Assembly (NCBI RefSeq): GCF_009708175.1
Contig: NZ_WMBB01000014.1
Coordinates: 124,001 to 188,000 of the forward strand
Source of the DNA: Nocardia aurantiaca
Lineage (GTDB): Bacteria; Actinomycetota; Actinomycetes; Mycobacteriales; Mycobacteriaceae
DNA length: 64,000 nucleotides
Reading direction: 5' to 3'
Part shown: positions 42,265 to 50,875 of the stretch, one piece after another
Layout: the number at the start of each line of letters is the position of its first letter
Position numbering within the stretch: position 1 is the first letter of the stretch
Translations under genes and position numbers: made by a program
Notes under the pieces: model-generated
Told to the model about the DNA's origin: nothing
The model's input: only the letters and a program-made list of their open reading frames with translations
Database searches by the model: none

Positions 42265-43908
42265 TCAGTCCATTTCCTGTAGCACCCGGCGCAGGACCTT
42301 GCCGGTGGCATTGCGTGGCAGTTCATCCAGGATGATCACATCGCGGGGAACCTTGTAGCGGGCCAGGTTCTCCTTCACGTACGCCTTGATGTCCGGGACG
42401 CTCACGGTGGCGCCGGGCGCGGGAACGATATAGGCGCGCAAGCGTTTTCCGAACTCCTCGTCGGCCACGCCGATGACCGACACCTCGTCGATGTCGGGCC
42501 GTGCCGCGAGCAGGTTCTCGATCTCCAGGGGGTAGACGTTCTCACCGCCGGACACGATCATGTCGTCGTCGCGGCCGTCGATGTGCAGCAGCCCGTGGTC
42601 GTCGATTCGGCCCATATCGCCGGTGGACATGTAACCGCCGATGAACTGCTTGTGGCGGCCGTCGGTGTAACCCTCGAACGGCGCACCACTGCGCACGAAC
42701 ACACGACCGGAGACGTTTCGGGCGGTCACCCTGCGGCCCTCCTCGTCGAACAACGCGATCTTGCTCGTCACCGGCGGGCGGCCGACCGTGCCCGGGGCAA
42801 GGCGCAATTCGTGCGGCTGCGCCACCGTCGCCACCGCGACCTCGGTCGAACCGTAGAGGTTGTAGAGCACGTCGCCGAAGGTATCCTGCACACGGGTCGC
42901 CAGCTCCGGGGACAACGCCGAGCCCGCCACGGCAATCGTTTTCAGCGTCGACAGGTCGTAACGCTCGATGATCTCCGGGCCCAGCGCCACCAGGCGATGC
43001 AGCATGGTCGGCACCGCGACCAGCATCTCGGCGCGGTGCTCGCTCACCGCGCGCAGCGTGGCCTCGGCATCGAAACGGCGCAACAGCACGGTCTTGTTGC
43101 CCAGGGCGGTGGCCACGGTCCACGTCCCGAACCCGGTCGAGTGGAAGATCGGCGACACGATCACCACGCAGCCCCTGCGCGGGAACGGAAGACGGTCCGC
43201 GATCATCGCACTCGCCAGCGGTGTCACCCTGGTGCGCGGTGCACCCTTGGGCAGGCCTGTGGTGCCGCTGGTGAGGATGATGAATCCACCCGGCCGCGCC
43301 GGTGCCGGTGGCATCCGGAGGTCGCCACCGTCGATCAGCTGATCCACCGTGTGCGCGCCCGCCGGTACCGCGTGCCCCTCGTCCACCCACGTGAGAATGC
43401 GCGGCAGCGTCGGCGGCAGCGCGTCGAGCAGGTCATTGAACTCGCTGTCGTGCAACATGGCTCGCACGTTCTCCCGGGCGGCCACCTCGGCGAACTGCGG
43501 TTTGGCGAATCCGGTGTTCATCATGGCCAGCCGCAGACCGGCACGCCCGGCCGCGCTGATCGCGAGCACCAGGCCGCGGTGGTCGCGCGCCAGGACACCG
43601 ATTACCGAACCGGCCGTAAGGCCCTGCGCCAGTAGGGCATTGGCCAGGGCATTGGACTGCTCATCGAGTTCGCCGTAGGTCAGCACACCGCGCTCGTCGG
43701 CGATCGCGGGCCGGTGCTGATGGTGGCGGGCCCCCGCCATGATCAGCGCCGCCGGTGGACCGTAGATCCGGTTCTCCCGGGCCATTCGCGCCACGCGATC
43801 CGGGCGCGTCAGATCGATCACGCCGCGCTGGTGCAGCCGGACAACGGCTCGCAGCGTCTCGGCCGCGTCACCGAGCCCGGCCGCCAGGCTCTCGAGGTTC
43901 CGTGCCAT
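42265..43908 (-). CDS. AMP-forming acyl-CoA synthetase (FadD type)
   Basis: A 547-residue ligase that activates a carboxylic acid as acyl-AMP and then acyl-CoA. Motifs in order: ILTSGTTGLPKGAPR (P-loop A3), LYGSTEVAVATVAQ (A5), YMSTGDMGRIDDHG (A7), GRDDDMIVSGGENVYPLEIE (A8) and NATGKVLRR with the C-terminal catalytic Lys (A10). ATG at 43908 has AGGAGG upstream. It follows the SDR gene on the same strand by 53 bp; the pair is divergent from an AraC regulator. The chain length preference cannot be read. Confidence 0.93.
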   Translation of the reverse strand: MARNLESLAAGLGDAAETLRAVVRLHQRGVIDLTRPDRVARMARENRIYGPPAALIMAGARHHQHRPAIADERGVLTYGELDEQSNALANALLAQGLTAGSVIGVLARDHRGLVLAISAAGRAGLRLAMMNTGFAKPQFAEVAARENVRAMLHDSEFNDLLDALPPTLPRILTWVDEGHAVPAGAHTVDQLIDGGDLRMPPAPARPGGFIILTSGTTGLPKGAPRTRVTPLASAMIADRLPFPRRGCVVIVSPIFHSTGFGTWTVATALGNKTVLLRRFDAEATLRAVSEHRAEMLVAVPTMLHRLVALGPEIIERYDLSTLKTIAVAGSALSPELATRVQDTFGDVLYNLYGSTEVAVATVAQPHELRLAPGTVGRPPVTSKIALFDEEGRRVTARNVSGRVFVRSGAPFEGYTDGRHKQFIGGYMSTGDMGRIDDHGLLHIDGRDDDMIVSGGENVYPLEIENLLAARPDIDEVSVIGVADEEFGKRLRAYIVPAPGATVSVPDIKAYVKENLARYKVPRDVIILDELPRNATGKVLRRVLQEMD

Positions 43909-43961
43909 GAATGAATTCCTCCTTGCGACAAGACGTTCCGGCGGGAACGACGGTGTGCTTC

Positions 43962-44813
43962 TCAGCTGCGCCCCGCACGTTCGAGATAGAGCGCTCGCTG
44001 CGACATATCGGCGTTGGACACGGTGTCGTGGCTGCCCAGCAGACGGCCGAAGCGATTGCGCAGCCCTTCCGGCATCGTGGTGAGCAGCGCGATGGCGATA
44101 CCGCTGATGCGCGGGACGACTCGCAGCCCGCCCCGTCGGCGAGCCAATGCGTCGACCACCGCGGATGCGACGTCCTCGGGCTCGACGAAACCGATCACCC
44201 GGGTGAGCCGGTTCGGAGTGAGGCCGGCGATCAACTCCGTATTGACGAATGCCGGGCACAGGGTGCTCACCCGCACATCGAATTTCGCCAACTCCTGATG
44301 CAACGCCGCACCGAGGCCGACGACGCCGAACTTGGTCGCCGAATATGTCGCGATGTCGGGCGTCCCGACCAGGCCGAGCACGGAGGCCACGTTCACGATA
44401 TGGCCGCGGCGGCGAGCGGCGAAACGCCGACCGGCGAGCTTCGATCCGATGATCACCCCGCGCAGATTGATATCCATCTGCCGGTCGGCCAGATCCATCG
44501 TCTCCTCGAGGAACGACCCGGTCGGCATGATGCCCGCGTTGTTGACCAGCCCGTCCAGACCTCCGAGCTCCGCTTCGGCGCGATCCAGGAATGTCTCGAA
44601 CGACTTCGGATCACGCACGTCGAGCCGGACGCCGATCACCTCGGCGCCCGTAGCGGCGGTCAGTTCCGTGGCCGTCGCCGCCAGCGTGTCGTCGTCGATA
44701 TCGCCGATCACGACCCGCGCTCCCGACGCGGCCAAAGCCGCCGCGGTGGCTCGCCCGATGCCCCTCGCACCGCCGGTGACCGCCACACGCATGCCTTGGA
44801 GACGCGTACCCAT
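43962..44813 (-). CDS. Short-chain dehydrogenase/reductase
   Basis: A 283-residue classical SDR: NAD(P) motif TGGARGIG (13-20), acidic-type cofactor strand VVIGDID suggesting NAD preference, NNAG (91-94), Ser144, and the catalytic Tyr157-x3-Lys161 (YSATK). The extra C-terminal 50 residues (ISGIAIALLTTMPEGLRNRF) resemble the membrane-leaning tails of mycobacterial SDRs. ATG at 44813 lies 5 nt after AGGAG; GTG at 44819 is too close to it. First gene of the SDR-synthetase pair. Confidence 0.92.
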   Translation of the reverse strand: MGTRLQGMRVAVTGGARGIGRATAAALAASGARVVIGDIDDDTLAATATELTAATGAEVIGVRLDVRDPKSFETFLDRAEAELGGLDGLVNNAGIMPTGSFLEETMDLADRQMDINLRGVIIGSKLAGRRFAARRRGHIVNVASVLGLVGTPDIATYSATKFGVVGLGAALHQELAKFDVRVSTLCPAFVNTELIAGLTPNRLTRVIGFVEPEDVASAVVDALARRRGGLRVVPRISGIAIALLTTMPEGLRNRFGRLLGSHDTVSNADMSQRALYLERAGRS

Positions 44814-44929
44814 ATCCACTCCTCATCTGTCTCGCGTATCACGAGGCTAAGAAGCGGACCCTCACCGATCCATGACCTAACCGGTCAAGACTTGTACTTT
44901 CCGGCCATTCTGTCCCAGGATGGGGGCCC

Positions 44930-45940
44930 ATGGCGGTCCACATGAACATGCCGCGGTCCAGCACCAGTGCCGCGATCCTGGTTCAACTCGGTCTCACACA
45001 TGGCCTGACCATCGCGCAATGCCTCGACGGCTCCGGCATCACCCTGTCCGTCCTGGACGACGCGAACGGCGAGGTCCGTGCCGCACAGGAATTGCGGGTC
45101 GTCCAGAACCTGGTCACGTGTCTGGGGCACATCCCCGGCCTCGGCCTGTCCGCGGGCCAGCGATATCACCTGGCCGCACACGGCATCTGGGCGTTCGCGG
45201 TGATGACGAGCCGAACCGTGCGCCAGGCGCTGCGTATCGGCATCGAGCACATGGACATCGCGTATTCCTTCGCCCGCTGGCGCATCCAGGAAACCGCCAT
45301 TGGAGCTACGGTCACTCTGGACTACTCGGCGGCGCCGTCCGAGCTACGGCAATTCCTGCTCGAACGCGACCTGGCCGAACTCATCACCCTCGATCGCGAA
45401 CTGCTCGGCGCGGCGGTGCCACCGACGACCGTCGAACTCGCCTGCCCAGCGCCGGCCTACGCCACGCGGTTCACCGAACTGCTCGGTGTCACCCCCATCT
45501 TCGACGCACCGTTCACCCGGCTCACCCTCGCCCGGGAGATATTGGAACTCCCTATGCCCCAGGCGAATCCACACGTCGCCGCGCTCGCCGAACAGCAGGC
45601 CGCCGAGATCATGCAACGCCGGCGCCGACGCGACGGCGTCGCGGCCCGCGTCCGCGCCGGCCTCCTGACCCGCGGCGTCACCGCCGCACAGGAAGACATC
45701 GCCGCCGACCTTCGAATGAGTGTGCGCACACTACGCCGACGCCTCGAGGCCGAAGGCACCTCCTACCGTGGCCTCGTCGCCGAGACCCGTCACCTCCTCG
45801 CCGAGGAACTGCTCACCCTCGGCACCACCGTCGACGAGGTCGCCCGCCGCCTCGGCTACGCCGACGCTTCCGCCTTCACCCACGCCTTCACCCGCTGGAC
45901 CGGCACCACGCCGGGCCGCTTCGCCCGCTCCCTCCGGTGA
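44930..45940 (+). CDS. AraC family transcriptional regulator
   Basis: A 336-residue regulator with an N-terminal Arabinose_bd-type domain (GLTIAQCLDGSGITLSVLDD, then VQNLVTCLGHIPGLGLSAGQ) and a C-terminal double helix-turn-helix (QEDIAADLRMSVRTLRRRLE; TVDEVARRLGYADASAFTHA, FTRWTGTTPGRF). This architecture matches mycobacterial VirS-like activators, one of which drives the mymA operon that also contains an SDR and an acyl-CoA synthetase. Here it is divergent from such a pair, which makes them the likely target. Confidence 0.9.
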   Translation: MAVHMNMPRSSTSAAILVQLGLTHGLTIAQCLDGSGITLSVLDDANGEVRAAQELRVVQNLVTCLGHIPGLGLSAGQRYHLAAHGIWAFAVMTSRTVRQALRIGIEHMDIAYSFARWRIQETAIGATVTLDYSAAPSELRQFLLERDLAELITLDRELLGAAVPPTTVELACPAPAYATRFTELLGVTPIFDAPFTRLTLAREILELPMPQANPHVAALAEQQAAEIMQRRRRRDGVAARVRAGLLTRGVTAAQEDIAADLRMSVRTLRRRLEAEGTSYRGLVAETRHLLAEELLTLGTTVDEVARRLGYADASAFTHAFTRWTGTTPGRFARSLR

Positions 45941-46078
45941 GCACGAGCCGGCTGTTCGGCCGTGGGCTTCGCCTACCCGCAACGGGCCGACGGCGACACC
46001 GCGCTCGCCCCTCGACGCGGTCATCAGCCGGATCGGCGCGCAGCTCACCCGGGAACCACGGCAGGTGGAATCGCCGCG

Positions 46079-46300
46079 GCTGCGGCGGGACACGGGCAAA
46101 ACCATTGTGTTCGTGACCCATTGGGTCGAGGAGCCGGTATCCCTGTCCACCCGGATGCCGGCCATGAGCCGCATCCGGGCCGGATCATCGTGGATCGCGA
46201 TAACGTATTACCGGGCGATGCCGAGGGCGACGTGCGGGATCCGGCCATCATCGCAGCCGCCGAATTCCATGCCCTGAAACTGATTGGCGAGCGCCTTACA
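46079..46300 (+). pseudogene. Remnant of a nitrate/sulfonate-type ABC ATPase
   Basis: RRDTGKTIVFVTHWVEEPVS corresponds to the H-loop stretch of SsuB/TauB-like ATPases (normally THSVEEAV), followed by STRMPAMSRIR. A frameshift then moves sense to PGRIIVDRDNVLPGDAEGDV and DPAIIAAAEFHALKLI, the normal C-terminal tail of these proteins. No Walker A or B remains. A dead fragment. Confidence 0.7.
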
Positions 46301-46330
46301 CGAAGCCGATGCCTCGCCACATCAACAAGA

Positions 46331-46368
46331 CGATGGCCTGTGCCGCATGTTTGCGGCACAGGCCATCG
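46331..46368 (-). terminator. rpf terminator hairpin
   Basis: Perfect 16-bp stem (CGATGGCCTGTGCCGC paired with its complement) with a 6-nt loop, 23 bp after the rpf stop, followed on the minus strand by TCTTGTTG. A strong intrinsic-type terminator. Confidence 0.8.
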
Positions 46369-46391
46369 GACGTTCTTGCGCGGTACCCGAA

Positions 46392-46727
46392 TTACAGGTA
46401 GCGGCCACACACGGGCCAGGCGCCCGCGCCCTGACCGGCGAGCACGTTCTCCGCGACGCGGATCTGCTCCTCACGGCTGGCGTTCGCGGCGCTGCCCGCG
46501 CCACCGTAGGCGTTCCAGGTGCTCTGGGTGAACTGCAGGCCGCCGTAGAATCCGTTGCCGGTGTTGGCGCCCCAGTTTCCGCTGCTCTCGCACTGCGCGA
46601 CAGCGTCCCAGTTGTGTCCGGCGGCCGAGGCGGTCGCGGTGGACAGCGCGAACGGGATGGACACGAGCGCACCGATGGCCGCGGCAGCGGCGAACGTGCG
46701 GGTGGTGAGCTTCCGGTTGCGGTGCAT
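46392..46727 (-). CDS. Resuscitation-promoting factor-like transglycosylase
   Basis: A 111-residue secreted peptidoglycan hydrolase of the short (RpfC-like) type that promotes regrowth of dormant cells. Signal peptide: residues 1-36 (RTFAAAAAIGALVSIPFALS). The lysozyme-like Rpf domain follows, with AVAQCESSGNWGANTGNGFY containing catalytic Glu47, then GGLQFTQSTWNAYGG, ending WPVCGRYL; Cys46 and Cys108 form the expected disulfide. ATG at 46727 follows GAGGAATAC. The long upstream region carries a CRP-type site. No extra cell-wall-binding domain. Confidence 0.92.
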   Translation of the reverse strand: MHRNRKLTTRTFAAAAAIGALVSIPFALSTATASAAGHNWDAVAQCESSGNWGANTGNGFYGGLQFTQSTWNAYGGAGSAANASREEQIRVAENVLAGQGAGAWPVCGRYL

Positions 46728-47160
46728 AAAGTATTCCTCGCCTGCGCCCGCCGGCCCGCGCTCTCGGCTGCGGGTCCCCGTCCCCAGGGTTGTCGGTTGC
46801 TCTCGAATCGCGGGACGGAGTTGCCGGTGTTCGTCGATTCGAGTCGGGCCCGGTTGAATCCGAGCTGGAAGCGACGATAACGGATCAATCACAGCTAATC
46901 ACGTACAGATCACGGCCGGTTGACAGGGCGGTATCAAACATACTCAAAGTATTTTTGCAGCTCACACCGCGAACTCACGTAATGACATTCCTGGGATTTG
47001 CAAACATATTTGTGACAGAGGTCACGAGAAAAAAGTGACCCCTATCGCGTAATACAAAGACGAAACAAAAGGATCCCCACCCTAAATCGCCCTCCGACCT
47101 GCTCGGATCGCACTGCGCACAACCGTTGCCCCACGTCAGAGCCCTGGCAATAGTTCCTCC
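46728..47160. other. Long divergent regulatory region of rpf and iclR
   Basis: 433 bp. The part near 46900-47060 is AT-rich, with a CRP-type palindrome at 47011-47026. The part near rpf (46728-46870) is GC-rich with hairpin potential and would form a 5' leader of 150 nt or more. I looked for the c-di-AMP (ydaO) riboswitch often found before rpf genes in actinobacteria and did not find its conserved core. Confidence 0.5.
47011..47026. promoter_or_regulatory. CRP/GlxR-type site
   Basis: TGTGACAGAGGTCACG matches TGTGA-N6-TCAC[A] in 9 of 10 consensus positions. Cyclic-AMP receptor protein is known to activate rpfA in Mycobacterium tuberculosis, so a site in front of this rpf gene is meaningful; it is also upstream of the iclR gene. 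Confidence 0.6.
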
Positions 47161-47904
47161 ATGACCGATGAACCACGTTCCGGAGCACGCGCGGTCGACC
47201 GCGCGATCGGGGTGCTGAATTGCTTCCAGGGCGACGATCCGGAGCTGACGCTGAGTGAACTCGCCCAGCGGGCCGGGCTGCCGGTCAGCACAGCGCACCG
47301 GCTGACCCAGGCGCTGGTCCGCGGTGGCCTGCTCGAGCAGAGCCCGGCGAGCGACCGTTATCGCGTCGGGCACGGCCTGGCGGCGCTGGCCCGGCCCGCC
47401 CTCGCCCGGCTCGGTCTGGAGTCGGCGGCGCCGCATCTGTACGCGCTCGCCGCGGGCATCCGGATCACGGTCAGCGTGAGCGTGATGGACGACCGCGACG
47501 CGGTCACCGTCTTCCAGGCCCGACCGCCGGTCCACTTCTGCCACCACCAGGTGCCACGGCCCCGGCAGTCCCTGCACGCCAGCGCGGCGGGACACGCGCT
47601 GCTCGCCTACTCCCCCGCCCGCCGCGCCGCCGCCGACGACGATCTGGACCGGGTCCGCCGCACCGGCTTCGCCTCCGAGCTGATCGAAACCGACGACCCC
47701 ATCCGCTCCCTCGCGGTACCCATCGTCGGCCTCGGCCGACAGGTACATGGGGCGCTGGCGGTGCAAGCTCGCTCGGCGCGCCTGAACAGCGAGCTCGTCC
47801 GGGCCGTCGTGCCCGCCATGCGGATCGCCGCGGGCCGGATCGCGCCGCTGTTGCAGACCACCGACGGCGCGGCCTTCTCCGCCGCCGAGTTTCGCTCACG
47901 CTGA
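47161..47904 (+). CDS. IclR family transcriptional regulator
   Basis: A 247-residue IclR regulator: winged helix at residues 10-70 (AVDRAIGVLNCFQGDDPELT, LSELAQRAGLPVSTAHRLTQ) and an effector domain with RQSLHASAAGHALLAYSP and the SLAVPIVGLGRQVHGALAV stretch. It lies directly upstream of the sulfonate operon on the same strand, 105 bp before the leader frame, and is the best candidate for its regulator. Confidence 0.93.
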   Translation: MTDEPRSGARAVDRAIGVLNCFQGDDPELTLSELAQRAGLPVSTAHRLTQALVRGGLLEQSPASDRYRVGHGLAALARPALARLGLESAAPHLYALAAGIRITVSVSVMDDRDAVTVFQARPPVHFCHHQVPRPRQSLHASAAGHALLAYSPARRAAADDDLDRVRRTGFASELIETDDPIRSLAVPIVGLGRQVHGALAVQARSARLNSELVRAVVPAMRIAAGRIAPLLQTTDGAAFSAAEFRSR

Positions 47905-48009
47905 TTTCCACATGGTGAAAAGCCTGTTGCCGCGCCGAGTCCGCCATCGCAGCATGTGACCACCGCCGAATCACCGCCAGTTCCCCTGTCCGGCAAAGGA
48001 ATCCCCATC

Positions 48010-48201
48010 ATGCTCTGTTGTCGCCCCACCCTCGAATCCCACCGAGCGACAGTCATATTCAGCGAAAGACTCCCCCATGGCATTGTTTCCCCGCCGGACC
48101 CGGGTGCGGCGCGTTCTCGCCGCCACGGTCGCCGTCTCCACTGCGGTCGTCCTGCTCACCGGCTGCGCCACAACCGACCCGGGCAGGACCGCCGACGGTA
48201 G
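48010..48201 (+). CDS. Short leader frame starting Met-Leu-Cys-Cys
   Basis: ATG at 48010 with AAAGGA about 10 nt upstream; codons 3 and 4 are both Cys (TGT TGT). It precedes a sulfonate-import operon. The frame does not stop before the binding-protein gene but overlaps its start out of frame to 48201. Cys-rich leaders that stall when cysteine is scarce regulate sulfur genes in mycobacteria. Whether this one is translated is unproven. Confidence 0.4.
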   Translation: MLCCRPTLESHRATVIFSERLPHGIVSPPDPGAARSRRHGRRLHCGRPAHRLRHNRPGQDRRR

Positions 48202-49156
48202 GACCGTCATCCGCTATCAGGGCTCGACCGGTCAGGTCGCCGCCTTCGAACTGGCCGCCGATCTCGGCTATTTCAGCAAGATCGACCTGCACTGGGAGGG
48301 CGACACGACCAGCGGCCCGGCCAATATCCAGGCCGCCGCCACCAAACAGGTCGAATTCGGCAGCGCCTTCAACGGCGCGGTCATCAAGCTCGTGGCCGGC
48401 GGCGCTCCCGTGACCGCCGTCCTCAGCTCCTACGGGGCGGATGAGCTCAATTTCACCGGCTACTTCGTCCGCGACGATTCGGGCATCACCTCCGCGCGCG
48501 ACCTCATCGGCAAGAAGGTCGGCGTCAATACCCTGGGCGCGCACCACGAATTCATCACACGGCAGTGGCTGCACGACCAGGGGCTCAGCGATCAGGAGAT
48601 CAAACAGGTTCAGCTCGTGGTACTGCCGCCCGCCAACACCGAGGACGCGCTGCGCAACGGGCAGATCGACGTGGCGGCGCTCGGGGGCGTCTTCCGCGAC
48701 ACCGCCGTCGGGCGCGGCGGGGTGCATCCGCTCTACACCGACAAAGATCTTTTCGGGCAGTTCGATTACGGCACTTACGTTTTCCGCAACGACTACCTGA
48801 AGTCGCATCCCGACGCGGTAGCGGATTTCGTGCAGGGCACCGCGCGGGCCACCCGCTGGCTCCAGCTCACGCCGCGCGACGAGGTGGTGGCGCGATTCGC
48901 CGACATCATCCACAGGCGCGGGCGCAACGAGAACACCGCGCTCCTCCAGTACTACAAGAGCTCGGGCATCCCCGTGCCCGGCGGCGTCATCGCCGAACGC
49001 GAACTCCAGATATGGATCGACTGGCTGGTGCGCAATGGGGAACTGCCCGCGGGCAAGCTCGCGGCCAAGGATCTCTACACCAACAAGGACAATCCATACG
49101 CCAACGGCACTTACCCGGCCACCAGTGGCCCCAGCGGTGAAGCGGTGGCGAAATGA
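48077..49156 (+). CDS. Sulfonate-type ABC substrate-binding lipoprotein
   Basis: A 359-residue lipoprotein of the SsuA/TauA type. Signal peptide with lipobox VLLTGC at about residue 30; YQGSTGQVAAFELAADLGYF, NIQAAATKQVEFGSAFNGAV, DLIGKKVGVNTLGAHHEF, and LRNGQIDVAALGGVFRDTAV follow. Downstream genes for an ATPase, a permease, a flavin monooxygenase and a TauD-type dioxygenase point to alkanesulfonates or sulfate esters as the substrate. The ribosome site before ATG 48077 is weak, and a Cys-Cys leader frame overlaps it, so initiation may be regulated. Confidence 0.9.
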   Translation: MALFPRRTRVRRVLAATVAVSTAVVLLTGCATTDPGRTADGRTVIRYQGSTGQVAAFELAADLGYFSKIDLHWEGDTTSGPANIQAAATKQVEFGSAFNGAVIKLVAGGAPVTAVLSSYGADELNFTGYFVRDDSGITSARDLIGKKVGVNTLGAHHEFITRQWLHDQGLSDQEIKQVQLVVLPPANTEDALRNGQIDVAALGGVFRDTAVGRGGVHPLYTDKDLFGQFDYGTYVFRNDYLKSHPDAVADFVQGTARATRWLQLTPRDEVVARFADIIHRRGRNENTALLQYYKSSGIPVPGGVIAERELQIWIDWLVRNGELPAGKLAAKDLYTNKDNPYANGTYPATSGPSGEAVAK

Positions 49157-49989
49157 GTTCCGCCGCCGTCAAGCTCGCGCTCACCGGCGTCCGCAAGGAG
49201 TTCCCCGTGCGCGGAGAGCAGCAGAGTTTCACCGCGCTCGCCGATATCAGCGTGGACGTGCGAGACGGTGAGTTCCTGGTCCTCGTCGGGCCCAGCGGCT
49301 CGGGCAAATCCACCCTGCTGGATCTGCTCGGCGGCCTCGGGAAGCCCACCGCCGGGCAGATTCTGCTCGACGGCACACCGGTCACGGGGCCGGGGCTGGA
49401 CCGCGGGATCGTCTTCCAGCAGTATGCGCTACTGCCCTGGCGCACCGCCCGCGCCAATATCGAATTCGGGCTCGAGGCCAAGGGCATTCACCGCCGCGAA
49501 CGCCGCGAAATCGCCGAGCACCATCTCGAACTGGTCGGTCTGGCCGGCTTCGGAGATCGCTATCCGCACGAATTGTCCGGCGGCATGAAACAGCGCGTGG
49601 CCATCGCCCGCAGCCTGGCCTTCGACCCGGAGGTGCTGCTGATGGACGAGCCCTTCGCCGCACTCGACGCCCAGACCCGAGAGTCGTTGCAGGACGAGCT
49701 GTTACGGATCTGGCGCGCCACCGGGAAGACCGTGCTGTTCATCACCCACGGCATCGACGAGGCGGTGTACCTCGGACAGCGGGTGGCGGTGCTGACCTCC
49801 CGGCCCGGGCGGATCAAGGCCGTGGTGGACATCGACCTCGACCGTGATGGGGATCCGGATATCCGCTCCGGCGAACGATTCCGCGAACTGCGCCACCACG
49901 TCTGGTCACTGCTGCACGACGAGGTCGCGCGGGCACAAGACCTCGAGCAGGCCACGCTCACCGCCGACCCGAGGAGTTCCCATGGCTAG
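49153..49989 (+). CDS. Sulfonate-type ABC transporter ATP-binding protein
   Basis: A 278-residue ATPase with Walker A GPSGSGKST (46-54), IVFQQYALLPW, LSGGMKQRVAIARSL, VLLMDEPFAALDAQTRE and LFITHGIDEAVYL. Its ATG overlaps the stop of the binding-protein gene (ATGA), and it overlaps the permease by 8 bp. The RPGRIKAVVDIDLDRDGD tail places it with SsuB/TauB. Confidence 0.93.
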   Translation: MSSAAVKLALTGVRKEFPVRGEQQSFTALADISVDVRDGEFLVLVGPSGSGKSTLLDLLGGLGKPTAGQILLDGTPVTGPGLDRGIVFQQYALLPWRTARANIEFGLEAKGIHRRERREIAEHHLELVGLAGFGDRYPHELSGGMKQRVAIARSLAFDPEVLLMDEPFAALDAQTRESLQDELLRIWRATGKTVLFITHGIDEAVYLGQRVAVLTSRPGRIKAVVDIDLDRDGDPDIRSGERFRELRHHVWSLLHDEVARAQDLEQATLTADPRSSHG

Positions 49990-50851
49990 CGCACTGCAAC
50001 TCATCGAAGCCTCCCTCGATCTCCGACCAGAGACGCCCCGCACCGGCACGACCGACGCCCGAATCCGGCGGACGACGACCGCACTTGCGGCCCTCACCCG
50101 GATCGGCTGGCGAATCGGCAAGCCCGCCATCGTGATCGCGGCCTTTCTCGCACTGTGGGAAGCCGCGCCGCGCCTGGGGCTGGTGGACGAGGTATTCCTG
50201 CCGCCGTTCTCGTCGGTCGTGCAGGCCGGGCTGGAACTCATTCGCAATGGCCAGCTGTGGGAACACGTCTCGACGTCTGTCACACGGTCGCTCATCGGCT
50301 TCTCCCTGGCCCTGATCATGGCAATTCCGCTCGGTGTGGCCATTGCCTGGTACCGGCCGGTCGCCGAATTCCTGAGCCCGGTGCTGGAGCTGTTCCGCAA
50401 TACCGCCGCTCTCGCGCTGCTGCCGGTGTTCATCCTGATCCTCGGCATCGGCGAGACCTCCAAGATCGCACTGGTGGTGTACGCGGGGTTCTTCCCGATC
50501 CTGCTCAACACCATCAGCGGGGTGCGGACCGTCGATCCGCTGCTGGTGAAATCTGCTGTCTCCTTGGGCTTTTCATCGATCCGCCTATTCCAGAAGGTGA
50601 TCCTGCCCGCCGCCGTGCCGTCGATCTTCACCGGCATCCGCATGGCGGCCTCCGGATCGATCCTGGTGCTCATCGCCGCCGAGATGTTCGGGGCGCGCTC
50701 CGGACTCGGCTATCTGATCACCGCCGCACAGCAGAACTTCCAGATTCCGGACATGTACGCCGGAATCGTCGCCATCGCCCTGGTCGGACTCGCCTACAAC
50801 GGCGTGCTCGTGGCCATCGAACGACGGCTGTCCCGCTGGCGCACCCACTGA
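49982..50851 (+). CDS. Sulfonate-type ABC transporter permease
   Basis: A 289-residue permease with six helices. The first follows an N-terminal tail of about 45 residues (GKPAIVIAAFLALWEAAPRL). The EAA loop is SLGFSSIRLFQKVILPAAVPSIFTGIRM, before SGSILVLIAAEMFGARSGLG. ATG at 49982 follows GAGGAG and overlaps the ATPase gene. SsuC/TauC type. Confidence 0.92.
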   Translation: MASALQLIEASLDLRPETPRTGTTDARIRRTTTALAALTRIGWRIGKPAIVIAAFLALWEAAPRLGLVDEVFLPPFSSVVQAGLELIRNGQLWEHVSTSVTRSLIGFSLALIMAIPLGVAIAWYRPVAEFLSPVLELFRNTAALALLPVFILILGIGETSKIALVVYAGFFPILLNTISGVRTVDPLLVKSAVSLGFSSIRLFQKVILPAAVPSIFTGIRMAASGSILVLIAAEMFGARSGLGYLITAAQQNFQIPDMYAGIVAIALVGLAYNGVLVAIERRLSRWRTH

Positions 50852-50875
50852 AACCCGTCGAAGGGAGAATCTTCC

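Larger units (their letters stand above)
45941..46391. other. Stretch with ATPase remains and rpf terminator
   Basis: 451 bp between AraC and rpf genes: the decayed ABC ATPase end at about 46079-46300 and the hairpin at 46331-46368. Nothing else seen. Confidence 0.5.

Noticed and set aside
42265..44259. Acyl-CoA synthetase starting at 44259
   Set aside because: The first 117 residues are a shadow of the SDR gene; ATG 43908 has AGGAGG and starts conserved sequence.
46728..46900. c-di-AMP (ydaO) riboswitch upstream of rpf
   Set aside because: The leader is long and GC-rich, but the conserved ydaO core segments are not found; only one short stretch looks vaguely similar.
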